From positions 8,479,097 through 8,543,096 of the forward strand of contig NC_049979.1 of NCBI RefSeq assembly GCF_000003815.2: 64,000 nt of DNA. The letters run 5' to 3'. The first letter of the stretch is position 1, and every line of letters starts with the position of its first letter. Positions 30,130 through 45,600 of this stretch are shown here, piece after piece. The position numbers and the translations under genes are program-made. The notes beneath the pieces are model-generated. The model saw nothing but the letters and a program-made list of their open reading frames with translations, was not told the origin of the DNA and ran no database searches. The DNA is from Branchiostoma floridae. Taxonomy: Eukaryota; Chordata; Leptocardii; Amphioxiformes; Branchiostomatidae.

Positions 30130-33100
30130 TGACGTCCGTACACATTAGGAAGGCCTGGCTAAATCTTCCTGCTTTTGTGTGCAAGATGTAATGTTATGCA
30201 GAAAATGCAAATACACTCCAAAATTCTGGCATGTGGGAACTTGAGATAAAAAGAGAAAGTATTGACAAGCGACAAATGTGGAGCGACTTCGCGGCCAAAC
30301 AACTTCTTCAGATTGGGCGTGGTCCTAGCAACGGTCGCCATGGCGAGTCGCCTGTTGTCCGCTTCTGGCAGTTCCGGTAGCCTTTTCACTGAAACAACAG
30401 GAACACTTACTGATAAGAGATGCACGTGTTGATTCCTGAAGTGATTGGTCGCCACAGTAACCCCCTACTGAAAGTTCAAGTGGCAACATTCTTACTTACA
30501 CCGGCGTCGAGAGTTCCAGGTCATTTGTAAGAGTAACAGACTCGGGGGAAAGAACTTTATCAAGAATCCGATCGCCGATCCACACAACTTACACGTTCTC
30601 ATAGACTGCTGTCATTGTTCAAAGGAAGTTTTGTTACTTCAGAAAACAGTTTCTGTTCCAAACGTAAGATACATGGTCTCTCTGTGTATGCTAGATATGC
30701 TGCCGCTGAAATCTGTGAACTTTTTACAACTGATAAAGTTGGTAAGTCGAGAACCAAGAGACCTTGGCCGTCGTGTCCCAGGAGCGGCGGTTGGGTTGGC
30801 CTCTCTCCAATCCCGGCCTCTCAGGCACACTCTTCTCCCGGCCCGGCAACCACACCACTCCGTGGGGCTGCCAACAAAAACATCGCCCTCACTTGGCTGT
30901 ATGTTCGGGGTGGCGACATGATTAATCACAAAGACTCGTACCATCGACAGGTCTCGTCCAAGTCTTCTCCGACACAAGTGGTGCCCTCTCCACACCTCAC
31001 ACGCCCGCCAACTGTTTGTTTTCTCCTCAAAACTGAGAAATGGCGGGGTGGGGGGTGGGGGGGTGAGATGAAGTCGACAACGGGAGGAGGCTAATATTCT
31101 CACTTGTCAGGTCACGGTCTATTAATCAGGTGTCCAATCATGATGCATGTATTGCTCTCTTTCATTTAATCTTTCGGTCATTTGTCTCAACGTTCTGTCC
31201 GGTAACCTGAAAAATATTTATAACACCTCCTACCGGACTCTTTGGGACCCCAGAAAAATCAGAAAATTGGCTGCATAATCTACCAGAGAATTTAGGAGTT
31301 ATCGGACCAAGAAGTTACACTTTTGCTCCCCATTTCTTTCAGCACCCGAAGGATTCTGATAAAGACTAAGTCTCCTCTCTGTCCCAACCATCTCCAGCCT
31401 CCTGTAACACCCCCCACCCCCCCCACCCCCCCTTCACATACAGTACACAGGTCCATGAACATGCCACCGCCCATACTCGGGTGATTACCGTGATGACTCT
31501 CAGCAATTTTCGGATTTACCGAAATTCTATGATAAAGTATTTCCCGACGTCGCTGCAATAAGTCATGATTTAAGTCCGGATTACGGACGGATCAGGCACG
31601 ACAGTCGCCACCGACGCACCGTCACGTGACGCTCGGGATTGTAATTAAGGCGGAAAATGGAATAAGGCAGAAGTTAAGGAGACTTCCCTTAGAAGTTTTA
31701 GCAGTGGCGGTGTCAGGTGAACTTATTGGATTACTTCCACGGGGTCGTTCATCACCTGAAATAAAGAATTGGTACCGAGGAAGGAAGGCAAAGACCGGAT
31801 AATGAATTTTTGCCGCGACAGGTCCTGACTCTGCAGACAGATAATAGAACATCGGATTGATATTAACATGATCCATCAGCAAGATTGGCGGGAAGGAGAG
31901 ATGACGGGAGAGATGGGCGAGGCTGGAGTGTGACACAAAAGAAGGACGACAAACAGAAATAAAAGGAATAATTTTCTGTAAAGTAGGCAAGAGTGTGGGT
32001 ATGTGGGTAATACGGCAGAGGCGCACAGCCATTCCCCACCCCGTGTTTTCTCGTCCCTTCTGTTCTGTATTGTCTGCCGTGCTGAGGTGCACGTTGTTGC
32101 TTGTGATCTGACACTCCCCACCCCGGCCAGGTTCTGGGACAGGTCTGTCGCGTGACGCAAGTTGTGGTTAGACCAGTTTAAAGCACGCACGGCCCCGCTA
32201 AAAGCTCCCTCGTCAGAATGGTAATGCCGACTTCGGCTGCGCTGCTTAGAATCGTCCCTCTTGGCATCTCCGCGTTGCTGCCTCCCTACCCGCTCTAATA
32301 AATCGAATCTGCCCGCGCCTCTCATCAGAAATATAGATTAGATTGGGAGCTTGCATACATGTATGCACGATCTCTCCCGTCTATCTCTGCTGCCGCTGAC
32401 AAGTTTCTACCGGGACCATAGCTAGTTGGAGTAAGCGAGGAAACAATACGCCTGGAAATCTGCTCGTCACAGATACCGGGGCCAACAAATTGGAGGTGAG
32501 TCCAACTAAAATTAGTCTTCTCGGGAATTTTTACTGGGGAAAATAATTCACTCGATTCCTCATCATTCGCCGGCGGCTGTTTTGGAGATGGATGGTTGGG
32601 CGAGGCGGAATTTATGGTCGTTTATAGCGTTTTGTGTTTTTTCTATATTTGGTGTCAGAATGTATTGTTGCGCGTTGTAATTTCGGGGCGGGGAAAGACG
32701 ACGTTTATTTTCCCGAGGCGGGGACATCACACACACGGTAAAACCGCCGCCGCCAAGTTTACTTCGTAATGATTTAAGAAAAACGATGCCCTTTCCTGCT
32801 TACGTTAGATATATAAAATTTTCTACAACTGTTGGGTGCATTATAGAACGATTTTGTGATCATACTTAAATCTAGAACAGTGAACTTGTGCCGTGTTTGT
32901 GTAGTAATCACATTTGTGTAGCCGATAGGTAATGTTAACCGTTCGGCCATGAGAGGCACTTCGGACAGACGCGTTCACGTAATCTCGGACACGCCGAGCT
33001 AACCTCCAGTGTCCCGGATTCTGGGACATCACACCTGTCCGGGCCAGGTGAGGACAGATCGGCAGGACGGTGCGTCGCGTCGCTCGCAGCGGGAACACCT

Positions 33101-36100
33101 TAACCGCGTCAAGCGGGCCGAGAGCTGCCAGCGCGCGCCCGGCCGTGTGACATTACGGTAATGTGTGGATACGTGTAAATGAAATCTGTTGTTCAGAGCC
33201 TTCCATGGCTTTGAAGAAAAAGAACCGCTGACGACAAACATTTGGTTCTGCCGTGAAACCCTACCCCCCTGTCCCCCAGCTGACCCGCGCGCAACGCCCG
33301 CCAGCCGGATCAAGTGAGAGAAAACCAAAACATCTTAGAACTTCTGCGGTGAAGTTGATTGTGCCTCGTCGTCTTGACCTACGGAATTGCGTGTTTCACT
33401 TGTTATAATATAGGAGACAATTCTTCAGATAGCAGGTTCATCTTTTCTTAGGACCTCCTCACTTTTCTCTGTCTGTTTTTGTCATTTTGAAACAGTCATT
33501 AGAGAAAGCCGCAACTTTTCGTGCCCGACTCGACTAGTTGGCAACTTCTCCAGACAAAGGAATTTGCTGTGATTTAGTAGCTTGTCGGAGTAGACTTCAT
33601 TAGCGTCTCTCTTCCATAATAGAATCCGTGACAACGCCAAGCCGGGAGTTCACTGGCGTGTACTTGACCACTATGTTACGTGCGCGGAGGGTCACAAACA
33701 CATCTAAAGTTTCACACCTCGCGGTGTCATGGACAAGTTGTTGTTACTGCTGCGGTGCGAACAGACGAATTAGCCTGTGTTTAAACGTATCAGTTGCGTA
33801 CGCCCACGTGTAAGTCGTATATGGTTGAAGTTTGGGGGGTCACTTTGTAAGTACAAACACAGAAACTTATCAAAACTCTGTCGTAATGGTGTTGTTCCTA
33901 AGATCAGGTGCACGGACAGGTAAGCAGCATAGGTGAGGCTTGTGATCCGTCACTGGCTCACATTAGTTGTTTTAGAGTAAAGTAGATTTCTTCGGCCGGC
34001 CAGGTAGGATCCTCTATCTCCAGTTTTGGCCGCTCCTCAGACTGTCGTCGTTGGTCTTGATAAGAAATTCTAGAGAACAAATTCCTTCTTCCAGTGTGGA
34101 CGCAGTGTGGATCTTGGCGAGTTCATGAATGCATGAAATATGATCACTTCGATTATTTAGTTCTTTTAACGTCAGGCATAAGAAGCTTATACAAATCTTG
34201 CGTATAATAACAACTCCCAGAACAGCCATTACAGACGCGATCTAAAGGTTTTATTAGAACACCTTGGGCTCCTAAATGTCAAGCACGGACGCAAACTTGG
34301 AGCTATGGCTGGCCTTACACGGCACAAATGAACAGTTATTTGCTTCATTTCTGGTAGTAATGTCTCACCATTCATATCAACAAACGTAGAGGACTATATA
34401 AACGGACAGAATAACTATGGACAGCAACAAACAGCTCTTACCAACTTCAGAAGGAAAACGTTTGGCTTTAGTAGGTATGACAACAAAACACCGAGTGCTC
34501 TCGTTTCCAGGACACCTCGTTCGTGTGGAGTAGTCTACATAGGGTTCCCGTTTGCACACAGCAATGAAATTGAAATTGACTTCTCCGCTCGACCTTGCCA
34601 TATATAAATGACATTAATAACCAAATAGCAAAAACACATTAATTATATCGTACGCCAGCAGACAGCTTTCCCGATCTCCCGGCGGACCAGCACACGTACC
34701 GTACTGACTGATCGCACACACCGATTCTACTAGTAGTACTAGTTTATACATTAGTTTTCAAACGTTGTCAGGCCAAGAAAAGGTTTCTGAACACCGTTGG
34801 AACTTCAATGGAAGGACGTACTTTGTTTCGAGGGTTGCTGAACCCTCCGCAATCAAGGCAAGCAGTCAGACAGAACGCGTGGTGCAGCGGAGATTGTCCG
34901 CACCCTGTCGATGGCAGTTGGAGAAAATTGAGATCTCAAAGTAAAAAGTTCTCTCGTATATCAATCATGTTGGTCTCTCCCACTATCCTGGAGCAACAAG
35001 GGAGCTCCGGCTGCTCCAAAACAAATTGCCATGCGTATCAAATAGCAGAACGGGAAATTACGATGTATCTATCATTTGTCAGGATTCTCGGCCCAAGTTT
35101 TGATGATTATTCCTCTCCCTGCACGCTCCAGAGTTCTGCGCCAAGGGCAAGGCCTCGTGCATGTAACGGGATGTACAGAACGGGCGGAGGATGTGCTAAG
35201 TAGTGATCTCTGAACAGTCGGTGTGATAAGGTTGTAAAATGCAAACATAACAACATCACTGTTGGCTGTTTCATGGCATGTCTGTACGCATGGACTTTGA
35301 ATTAACCCCTCAGATAGTTCGAGTCTATACTGAATGTAAAACTCCGAGTTATCTGTCCGGCGCCGTTGTTAGGAAATTAAGATAACCCTTTTAAATTAAT
35401 GTACTTTAATTGTAGTGTCTTTGATGATAACTCCATCGTTCAAGCAGTCTAAAGAAATTCTTTTGTTTTATATGGTGTTTGTAATGTACATCAAGTGTTA
35501 GGTTATAGTGAGTAGGCAAATACTTGTGTATTGTAAATACATACATAATTCCAGTATGGAAAGCAGTAGTACTGTTATACACAGAGAAGGAGCAAAATAA
35601 AATTGAATGAGACAAGACCGATGTTTCACATAGACATTTATTGTGTGATATAAATGAAAACAGCTCGTTTTTGTTCCATGTTATGGAGGTCAGTGTGTTC
35701 CTTAGGTCTTTCCATTCACCAGCTTTTTGTCGAGCAAAAATGATTGAGACAGATTGTTGATTGACAAGCAGTATTGTTTGAGTAACAAATAAACGACAAT
35801 TTTGACTTGTGACTGGAGCAAGAAGATGGATTCGAAAACAGGTGGTTTCATGCTCACCTAGGATGACGATACTCGTTGTTGGTGGGTATACATTGGATTG
35901 CTTTGGTGCAATTTTCAGAACTTACCTTTACCACACGTTTGTAGTTCTCTTATGGTAGGGAGAATCGCCGCAGTTTTTGGTACTGATGCTTCTCCTCTTC
36001 CCCTGCTATCTCCCCTGCAACATCGCATGGGTGCACTTCGCCAGGCGGCGTCTGTGTCAAGAACACCAATAATTTAGATGGGGGAATGGGAGTGCCTCTG

Positions 36101-39100
36101 TGTGTGTGTGTGTGTGTATTTTATAGGCTGGGACGGTAGGGTAGCTCTATGTGCATTAATTCCACATCCTCGCCCTCAAATACTGCTGCTCTTTCTGTTC
36201 TGTATAACGCGTGGTAACGTTGTATCCCTTTGTATGGTAAAACTACAACGTGCATCATTAAAAAGCAAGTCAATGTCGCTATATTCCTATATTGGTTTCA
36301 ATAGCTGCTTGTATTTGTGTATCTCATCGTTCATTTTCTCATCCATCTAATTACTCATTCATTCACTTACTCACTCATTCACTCACTCACTCATTCACTC
36401 ACTCACTCACTCATTCCTGTTGGGCTGATAAGTTTGTAGAAGAGGCAACATGGGTGTGGCTCACAAACGTAAATCTGTCGTACATATAAAATGCTCCTGA
36501 GTACCCAAATATTATATTTTGTAAGAAATTGTCCCGATTCTAGCATTATTCAGCCCAGCCGTGAAATTATCATATGATATGTAGCGAAAGGCTAAGCAAG
36601 GCGATGTCCTGTTTGCCATGTTTTTTTGCACACCTGCGTGTTTGTTGTGACAGTGCGAACGTACACAACAACAACCGCCGACCTCCCGGGTGCAGACCAC
36701 ACGTGCAGCCCCCGGGCACGGCTTCCAACCCTGGTAGCGGGGACGGGTACCCACCCCTGCCGGCCCAGGTCGCCGCTCCCCGCGCCTGCCACCCTGCCTG
36801 AGTACCGACATCTGGTTGCTAGGCCTTCCCGGTGATAAATGGTCAGATATGAACCCCCATCCATCATATTTCGTGCTGCTTAGCCCCAACCTTGAGACAG
36901 GTAAATTCCGTAAAATCGGACATTTTCGCTGGGGGGAAAATAGTTCAATTACACGCGATTTTAGCTGTGCAGTTTTCCCCGGGAAACCTCCCACCGAGAA
37001 ATAAAAATTATACGTAAGGAGACGCACCGTGCGTTCATTCCTCATAAAACCAGCGGAAGAGATATAAGTGGATGAAATACGGCCCATACAATCTATACGA
37101 CGCAATACCTGTTATTTTGTATGATTTTATTTCAATTTCCTTAACACGAGTGCGACCCTTAGAGGCCCTTAAGTGCCCTGCTACTCAGCAGACAATGACA
37201 GACAATATGCAACTTCTACCGTGTCATTGTTAGTAGGAGATGTGGGTACCGCCGCTCCATTTCATCCTGCCCGTAGAACAAAAGTGAGTTCGTGCATATT
37301 TAATACTGACCCCGGACATTGCGTGAGCCTCCCGCCAATACAGAGGTGCAAAAGTATAACGAGAACAGTTTCACGGGCGAGGCAACCATTTACACCTTGC
37401 CTCTCATTAAACAAATACTGAGTCAAGATGACAACAACAATGCAGGCTGCACACAGAGCACTTCATGTATGATAAATCAGTGGGACAATAAACTGGTGCA
37501 GTTATGAGTAAACCTCTTCGTTTATCATGTACTGAAGGTTGTTGAGGGCATCACTGCGAGTCACAACGGTCGTGGTGACACGCAGAATCGCACGATCGGG
37601 AGAAGAGCTGATATGCCAGTCATGAATAATTTAGGATGAAGAACCCGCCCGTATAGCTGGATGTACGCAGTGTGGTAATGCCTGGCTCGGTGGGGCGATC
37701 GCTAATGCTGTTTCCCCTTCCACTTAGCTGTTGTTGAGAAAGTTTACACGGAGTGCGGATCGGCAATTAAAGATGGCTGGGGTTAGCGTGGCGCCACGCG
37801 GACACTGAAAATGGAAGGTCGTCCATCGCCGCGATCTATCTTGGATTGTCTGTGGTGCTTTACGTTGTGGGGAGAGCTGATCTGGCGGCGTCTCTGATAG
37901 ATTCACACCAGGCCGGCTCACAAGTACGCAGACTTCAGCACAGGGTGGCGGGATTAGCTCAACGACCACGCTGGATACGATCGTAGTCGGACGTTTGTAG
38001 TCTTCCGACTAGGGTGCTATAACTGTATGAGTAACAACAAGAGTCACATCATTCATTAAAATCCGCTCGACTTTTACAGGGCTCGTGAAAAAAGAGGGAA
38101 GCAGACATCAGACGGTATATTGTAGCCGAAAGGATATATAGATAGGCATCGTCACCAGAGCATAAGTACACAAAGTCTTACAGAGAACATAAAAGGCGCA
38201 ATAAAATATTACGAATGGGGGAAATACACCTGTATACATAATGAGGATCGGCTTTTCATGGACAGGGGTGGTGACGCAAGAACCGTGTGGGGTTACTCAA
38301 ACTTTGGGAAAACTTTTTCTTGTAAAAGTTCGGTAAAAATAGAGGCGTGGTTCGTTTATATGGGTTTCTACAAACAATGTCGAAGTTTATTCAACAGTAA
38401 TATCCCATTGTAACAAGCATCATGCAAAACAAGTGGAAAGAGCAACAATTCGAATTTTAAACGGACATGGTGAATACAAACAACAACTTTTTACTCTTTT
38501 GTTCGGCACAGTGTTGCACTAAAATTTCTGGTAGATTGTTCTAGCAGATGTTATTCTAAACAATCCAATATTTTAGCAATAGGAGTGGTTTCTTGGAGGG
38601 AAAAAAGACCTTTGTCCATGATTGATTACACCTTAAAACTTCTGGATACAGTAAGAAAAGTTTCGTTTTCGCTTTTAAACAAATAAGTATGCAAATAATA
38701 ACGATACCAGCTTTATACACTTATGTGGTGTCTAGGGCATTTGCTATACTGCAAACTTATTTGTTCCTTGAGTCCCTGTCAATGGATGAATGATTTTGCT
38801 CTCATGTTGATAGCTTGAACAGTTGATAGTACATGGAAGTTTTTCCTTCCAACAATCCAAGCACTTCCAAGGATCTCTTTTTTTTTCTTTTCTTTTGTTT
38901 TAAATCCAAAAACTTTCACGCAAACCATACCTTACACGAACATTTCCATATCTTACAACTAAGACAAGTATCACGGGCAAATGAATATGAAACTGGAAAT
39001 AAGTACAGTGTATAGAGTTTAGACTTGCAGGAGTACTAAACTGAATCACATGTTATTGTATGCATACCCTGGCCTATTTCGGCTACTTTTTGCATTCTCT

Positions 39101-42100
39101 TTGGTCCGCTGACTGGCAGCTACTTTCGTATGTAATATTCGTTTTATCACTTCATATAAATCAGAAGAACATATACAGGAAGTTTAATAAAATGAGAAAA
39201 AGTGAAGCTAAAATCCCAGGGAGTTACCTGTCTGACCACCTGCCGCGTGTCGGCGTTTTAAATAGACGTTACATCAACAGAACAGCTTGTGGTTAAGTAC
39301 CGCCGACTAGGAGCAGAATTGATTGCCGCCATCAAAAGATGAATGGCTCGACGAGAAGTTTCACAATTTTTGCTTTGATTCCTGGAAAAGTTCAATCACC
39401 GCAAAAATCACGTCCTGTACGAAGGGTAGTTTGTACCTGCATGGTGATTAGCGGGTAAAAAGTGGACGAATTCGCACCTCAAGCAAATGGTGGGAAGACA
39501 AATCGGACAGCCATAAGTGCATGCCCACTTCTGACGGCCAGCTCTGTATTTCGCGCTCGGGATTTTCGACTCTCTCCCCGATCGGCTGAGTTTAGCTTGG
39601 CTGGGATTTAGCGGTGATTCCCGCACATGCAGAGAACGATTGTTTTCTCACGAACAAACGACAAGGGTAAACAGAGACAAATTTCTCCCGCGCAAATGAA
39701 AGCGGCGGGTGAAACGGTGCCGTGCACTATGCCATCTACGCCGGGAGAGCCGTGGATTTGGCCGATAACACGTCTGGTCGCGTCCCTCTCTCCGGGCCGC
39801 GGAGTGAGCAAAGGGAAAGGTCTGACTTTGTCCGATGCGCATTTCGCTCTCGTCTGTGTCACGTATATCTGACCCCATAAGCCTCTGCCAGTCAGGGTCA
39901 CAAACGTGCGAGACAACCGCGACTACCCCGCCGGCTAACTCAACTTTTCCGCCAAACTTTTAACCAGGAACAGAGGAAGCGACTGGGCTGCGGTATCTTT
40001 GTATACAAGAATAAACGAGCCACAACCATGTAGAAAGAGTTGCTTTTTCCATACTAACGTCTATCATGTTTTGCATATTCGTATATTTTGTATAGAAACA
40101 GAATATTTTCATTACACTTATGTGTTCAATGGCCATAAAGTTCTTCAATTCAATACAATTCTAAAAGACTTGAATACTTGACAGAAATAGACAGACAACG
40201 CACAATGAAAGAACTACATGTATTTATTGTAGGTCGGGTTCAAACCGTCTCTGTGCATGTGGCAGATTTTTAGAGAAAACATGACGGGTCAAAAACCCCA
40301 ATGTCCTCAAAATCCCCACTATTTGCTTTAGAGTTACTCTTTGTGTTTTTCAGAGATGCATGTTGAGCTGACAAATGAGCAGCGCCTCGTGAAAAGAGCC
40401 CCCAGATGCTTTCAGGGAGACCTCTTCTCCTGACATTATCTGTGAAAAATGGTCGGGGGATTCATCACACCTCGCCTATCGTCCCTACACACCCATATGT
40501 ATCATGACATCTCGGGCTATTCTGGCCCGCGCACCCTTTTAATTTCGGCCGGCGTGTTGTTTCATCAATCACGGGCCTGCCGTGGACTTCTAGCGTCCTC
40601 GTTCATTTGGATTTTCCCCCTCTCTGTTCTCTCTCCTCCTCGCAAATACGTCCCCTCCTCCACCGCCCCGTGAAAACGCTCCGTAATACTCCCGCTCAAG
40701 ATTCCAGACGCGATAGCGCCGCGAAAGTTGGCCTGCACTTTCCCTTTTAAGATAACTATCTTCGAACGTTTCAGGAAGGAAGAGAGGAAATGGCTAAAAA
40801 GGAGAGCGGAATGGTAAAATGATGGACAAGGGCTGCCCTTTCTGGTGGTAGCTCCGGGCCGAGAAAGACGAAACTCCAATCGACTCCGTCTCGTGTGCTG
40901 CGACTTCCCCTCCAAACTTGCACAGCGCCAGATTAAGCGTGTTTTACCAGTGATGAATATAGCAGCGCACTCTCAATTGATGTTCATGCTCAGCAATTGC
41001 TCGTTTATCGATATTTTGATGGGATTTTATTGCGGATTTGTTGGAATGAATGATGAATTGGAGTATTTCAGACGGAGTTAGAGCCAGTGCTGTGTGAAGA
41101 ATTGCTAGTTTTATGATACCGCGTCGTTAGGAAAAAATTACATTGAAACTACCATGTGTAAAAATGTCATTTTCGGTACATTTGAATCAGTCAACAACGT
41201 TTGCTCTTTATGGACACGTTTCCTTCTAAAAATCCACAATTTATTAAGTAGATATTTCTTGAACAGAGGCCTAACTAATCTTTCTACCATTGAACGGAGA
41301 ATTAACGACCTTGTTCTTGCATTGCTGATGTCATTAGATGCCTCCCCAGTTCGATTGTTCGCTAAAGATCACTGCTGTATGCAGTTTGACAGCTAAGCGC
41401 TGCCCGCCCATCATGTTCAGTTACACCGAACAAAATAATTTTCACGCTAATAAGGAGATGTCAAATCACCTACTCCACTGCACAAAATAGATGTAAGCGA
41501 TAGCGGGGTGTGCGTCGGTATGGGAGCTGTTTTTTGCCACCCCCATTTTCTGAATAATGCGTGGTAAGAAACCTGGTCTCTGCGACGATGTGTATGTGTG
41601 TGATATGACGAAGTATGAAGCTTGTTTGTCGGTCTGAGACTAGCTGTGTGTTTGATGTATTGTTTAGTTGGCATCACGGCGGTATGATGTCCCTATCTGT
41701 CAGGTCCTATCACCGTCTACAAGCCCGTGCGAGCCGACGCCTCTCCCGCCAGCCCGCTGGCAGGTCCGCTTTAATAATTAATAAAGTTTGGTGCCTAGAC
41801 GGCGTTCCTGACGCACGGTATAACTCCGCTCATTTTTTATGACATTGTGTTCTGAAAAATCCTCGCGTGATGATTTTACTTCTGATTCACCTGGCTGTAC
41901 AAGAGCACCTCCTTTGGCAAACCGGACTTCTTTAAGATTAAGGCAGATATCTCCGGCAAAGATTACTTGTCATGTCAGATACTTTTCCTATTCGCCTAAG
42001 TGTTTGCGAAACCCTCTGTCTCATGAAATTAGCGTTTTTCGTTCACTAAAAACGAGACGGGGTCGTTTTGATGAAGACTTAATAATTGATGAAGTTTAAT

Positions 42101-42590
42101 TGCTTCCCGTATAGATGTCCCTGCATATTCATATTCAGCGAGCGGGATAATCGTATTTTCGTTAGAGCAGTGTCTAAGTGGTGTGAGGGTCACTGTGCAG
42201 TGGAGGTGGGACGGCAGGGCTCGGGTCGGCCTAACTTAATTTGGACAGCGGCGGGCCCAAGGAGCGCCGATAAAGAATCACAGGTAAAATCCCTCCCATA
42301 TATTACGCATGTTGTCTCTTTCTAAATCCAGATTGCGAAGTTAAGTATTTGATTTACAACTGACAAAATACCCTACGGGGAGAAAACACGAAACAAAACA
42401 AATGTACCTCGTGCAGAGCTGTGAATTTATGAACATTTGGAAACCTATACAGAAATCAACTGTAATTTTCCACTGCGCAAAAAAGGCGTATCGCGTAAAC
42501 TGAATGTTCGAGAAATGTTCAAGGCTTTCAAACTGTATATAAAGGGCATGTAGTTACTGACCTTTAGCCACATGGATCGTTAATTGCATC
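30130..42590. other. gene desert, no coding sequence supported
   Basis: Long open frames occur here (for example 197 codons on the minus strand at 36512-37105), but none has recognisable domains, conserved-looking composition or splice structure. Simple repeats are a GT run at 36103-36118 and an ACTC array at 36350-36417. G/C homopolymer runs lie at 31400-31435. Apart from these the stretch is repeat-poor. Confidence 0.4.
36350..36417. repeat. ACTC/ATTC microsatellite
   Basis: Tandem four-base units ACTC and ATTC run uninterrupted for about 65 bases. Confidence 0.9.
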
Positions 42591-42604
42591 GTTACCATGG
42601 CAAC
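42591..42604. promoter_or_regulatory. perfect RFX X-box
   Basis: GTTACCATGGCAAC fits the RFX consensus GTNRCC-NN-RGYAAC at every position. A second imperfect half (CCATGGTAATC) follows a few bases later, at 42610-42620. RFX factors bind such sites in ciliary-gene promoters and enhancers. Nothing shows which gene it serves. Confidence 0.5.
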
Positions 42605-45600
42605 ATTTCCATGGTAATCACTCATGTTAATTAATTATTTCTCCAACGGCGTTGCGAAACGGTTGTTCTGAAGGGGAAAACTATCCACAATCCTGGAGAA
42701 GGATCGCTGGGTCGGGCTGGTCTTACCGGAAAATAGGCAGAACATGATTGTTTGTCAGTTCTGTTGCCAAGACAAAAAAAAAATCAAAGCACTGTCATTT
42801 GTATTGGCTATTAAATATCGGATGTGCCATTGCTGCTATGTGGTGTTAGATTAACTACACAATAGCAGAACACGAAAAAGCATTCCATGACATGGGATTA
42901 TACACTGACGTGTACTCTACAAGCTGACTCGCTACGATGATCTAAAGCTTCGTTGAGGGAAAAATCACATCAACTCATCGTTGAAGGTCGTTTTGTTTCG
43001 TTCCGACGTCGGCTTTAACGCTGACGTGGTGAGATGGAAGGTGTGCAGGTGCACCCTCCAGGCAAACTTTCATCACGGGTGGGGAACACGTCACCGCGGC
43101 ACGAGCACGCCGTCCCTTTCCTCCTCCTCCCGATCCTGTCAGCTGAAGGCACATTAGTTCATCCAAGGATGAAAAGGTGTAATTAATGACGATTGCAGTA
43201 ACCTCCAAGTGCATAACTGGGGCCTTTTGACCCGGGAGTGTCTGCGCGCTACATTAACATCGCAGGCAGTTAGTGCGCTACTTTTTAGGTAAATGACTGT
43301 GTACCTTCTCCTGGACGAAAAGTTTCAATCGAGTCGGCGCGACGTTGAAGACTTGTACGTACGATAATTCACGATAGATAAAGTAGAATTCAAAGGTGCA
43401 GTAGTAATTTTTATTGTTAAAAAGCTACGCGTGTATTGATACGTCTTCGGCGTTCCTCCACGTGTGTGGCGACTATAAACACATGTCATGTATAACCCTA
43501 TAGCACAGTCAGTATTTCAACTTTGATTAAGCCACAGAGGCCGACCATACAGACTATAATCACAAAACCTCCTTTTACTGACATTGCAGTTGTAAATGAA
43601 ATTGACTGTAGCGATGGCCATTATAGGGTACATGGGACCATTTCCGTCGGGTTCGCTAATGAGTTGGACTAAGCCCAAGTACGCGGAGAAGGACGGAGGA
43701 AGTAGCGCAACTTTGTTCCGGTGTCAGTGAGACCCCGGCACGTCGGAGCACCTCAAATCTACCCGCATCTACGTGTCCATGGCCTGGAAAGTATAAATTT
43801 GCACGAAACGAGAAATTATGCCATTTGTAGACAGAACAAGGTGCGGAGAGTTATAGCCGCGTACGCCACCCAATCCCGCCACGGGCGGTGAGAAATAACC
43901 GTATATTTCGGCCCGGCAGGTTGAAACTTTGTTGTGGTGACGTTGCGGGTTCAGGCCCGGGTCCGGAGAACAGGTGGTAGCTTTTGGCCACATCTAGTTT
44001 GTGTATTTATGCACGCCTTATTTTCGCTCTTGTGCGTGTCCTGGAGGCGTGTGGAGGTCGCCTCCTCGCGACACTGTAGAAGTCGTCTGTGCTGTACGCG
44101 GAGTCAAAGTTCGCGGTGCTAAAATAGTCCAAACAGGTGGTACAGCGTGATGTATGTTCTAGGTCAGCGGCAGGCCCCGCCCCGCCCCGCTCTCAGCGTT
44201 CTGTGGGGGTGCGTGCTCCAAACTTCGGGTAACAAGTCGGAGACCCTGTGGCCCCGCCGCCATGAATCAGGCCGGGGTGGAGGAACCTGGGCAGGATTGA
44301 TGGAGGACTTTCTGGGCTCTCCGAACTCATCCACTTCCTTCTGGATAAACATGAACACAGCCAGCGGAAGATGGATGTGACTTTCAGGGAGAACATGGAC
44401 ACTGAGAGCCTCACATTCGCCCTGCCAAGAAAGTAGCTAACTTTCCCTGGAGACGTGCCCGCCTGCAGTCGCCAGGGCACACGGCTTGGGCTGTTGTTGT
44501 TTTGGGGAGAAGTTGGCGCACGGGTCACAGAGTGGAGACGCCGGAACGGCCCCAAACCCGGGGTTTGTAGCCATAAATATCCGGCTCCTGGCAGTCAGTG
44601 TGCACAAGGCAAAGTTTCTCCAGTTTTATACCACCAATAAATTCGACTTTGGTGACTTAAACCCTTACTCATGGAACACCGGTGCACTGTGTAGCGTTCC
44701 TAATATGCTTGTATTTCATATTATCCTCCGGAATAAACCCTCAGGGCTCAAAGATGTGTAAATAGTCAGAAATCTTGCTACAAGTTCGTTTTTATTTTGA
44801 TGACGACATCAGTCAGCGCTTTTCCGACTCTCTTGAGTTGAGAACATGACCAAAGTGTGAATGGGTGACCTGTCCACGTGATGTGACGGTTGTAGGGGTA
44901 CAAGCCGACGCAGTTGTGAAAGCAAAGCTATTTGTCAGCAAATGGCCATACACAATTAAGCGCGTGTTGACACGTTTGGGCGAGAAAATTGACTTGAACA
45001 AACGAGACCATTCACAAGTGTGCCTACTCCCAAATTCAGCTCTCACTGTCAAGTTCGCGACCCCGGCAAGCCAAATCGACTTTGCCTTCATTACCCAAAG
45101 TACGGGTCATGCCGGAGAGACACCGGGGTCTCGCGGCCGCCATAAGTCAGGTCGTCGCCGTGTCCCATTTGTAACCACCCGAACCTACTAGCATGAGTCA
45201 CCCGCTAAGAATGCGGGGCAGAAGTGGCTAGTGCTTGTAAAAACGGAGGAAAAGTTTACCGTTTGTTTGTGCCGTGGTGGTGGTGGTGTCGCTAGTCTGC
45301 AGGGTCGTGGGATCATACTGTCATCAGCCGTGTTGAGCTCAAGTTGCGCCATAAGCTGGAAGTGGCAAGTCCAAGTCCAAGTCTAGCCATTCTCCGTCTC
45401 ACTATCCTGTCGCTGTCCGAACGCGACGAGACTGGACCTTCTGACAAACACCGCTGACAAATGGCAAACCAAAAAGCGACGACAACATAATAACCCTGCT
45501 GTAGGAGGTTTGACGAACGGCTAGATGAATGATTGTTTGTCCACAACACTGTTTCACAACGTACATAAACTCTGAGCAGAAGAGGGCCACTTTGGCTCCA

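Noticed and set aside
30615-31103. Overlapping 154-159 codon frames on both strands
   Set aside because: Both strands are open over the same bases with Pro/Arg-rich content and G homopolymers. No family resemblance.
36512-37105. 197-codon minus-strand open frame
   Set aside because: Low-complexity Arg/Gly/Pro stretch in the middle, no domain, overlapping open frames on the other strand. Judged chance.
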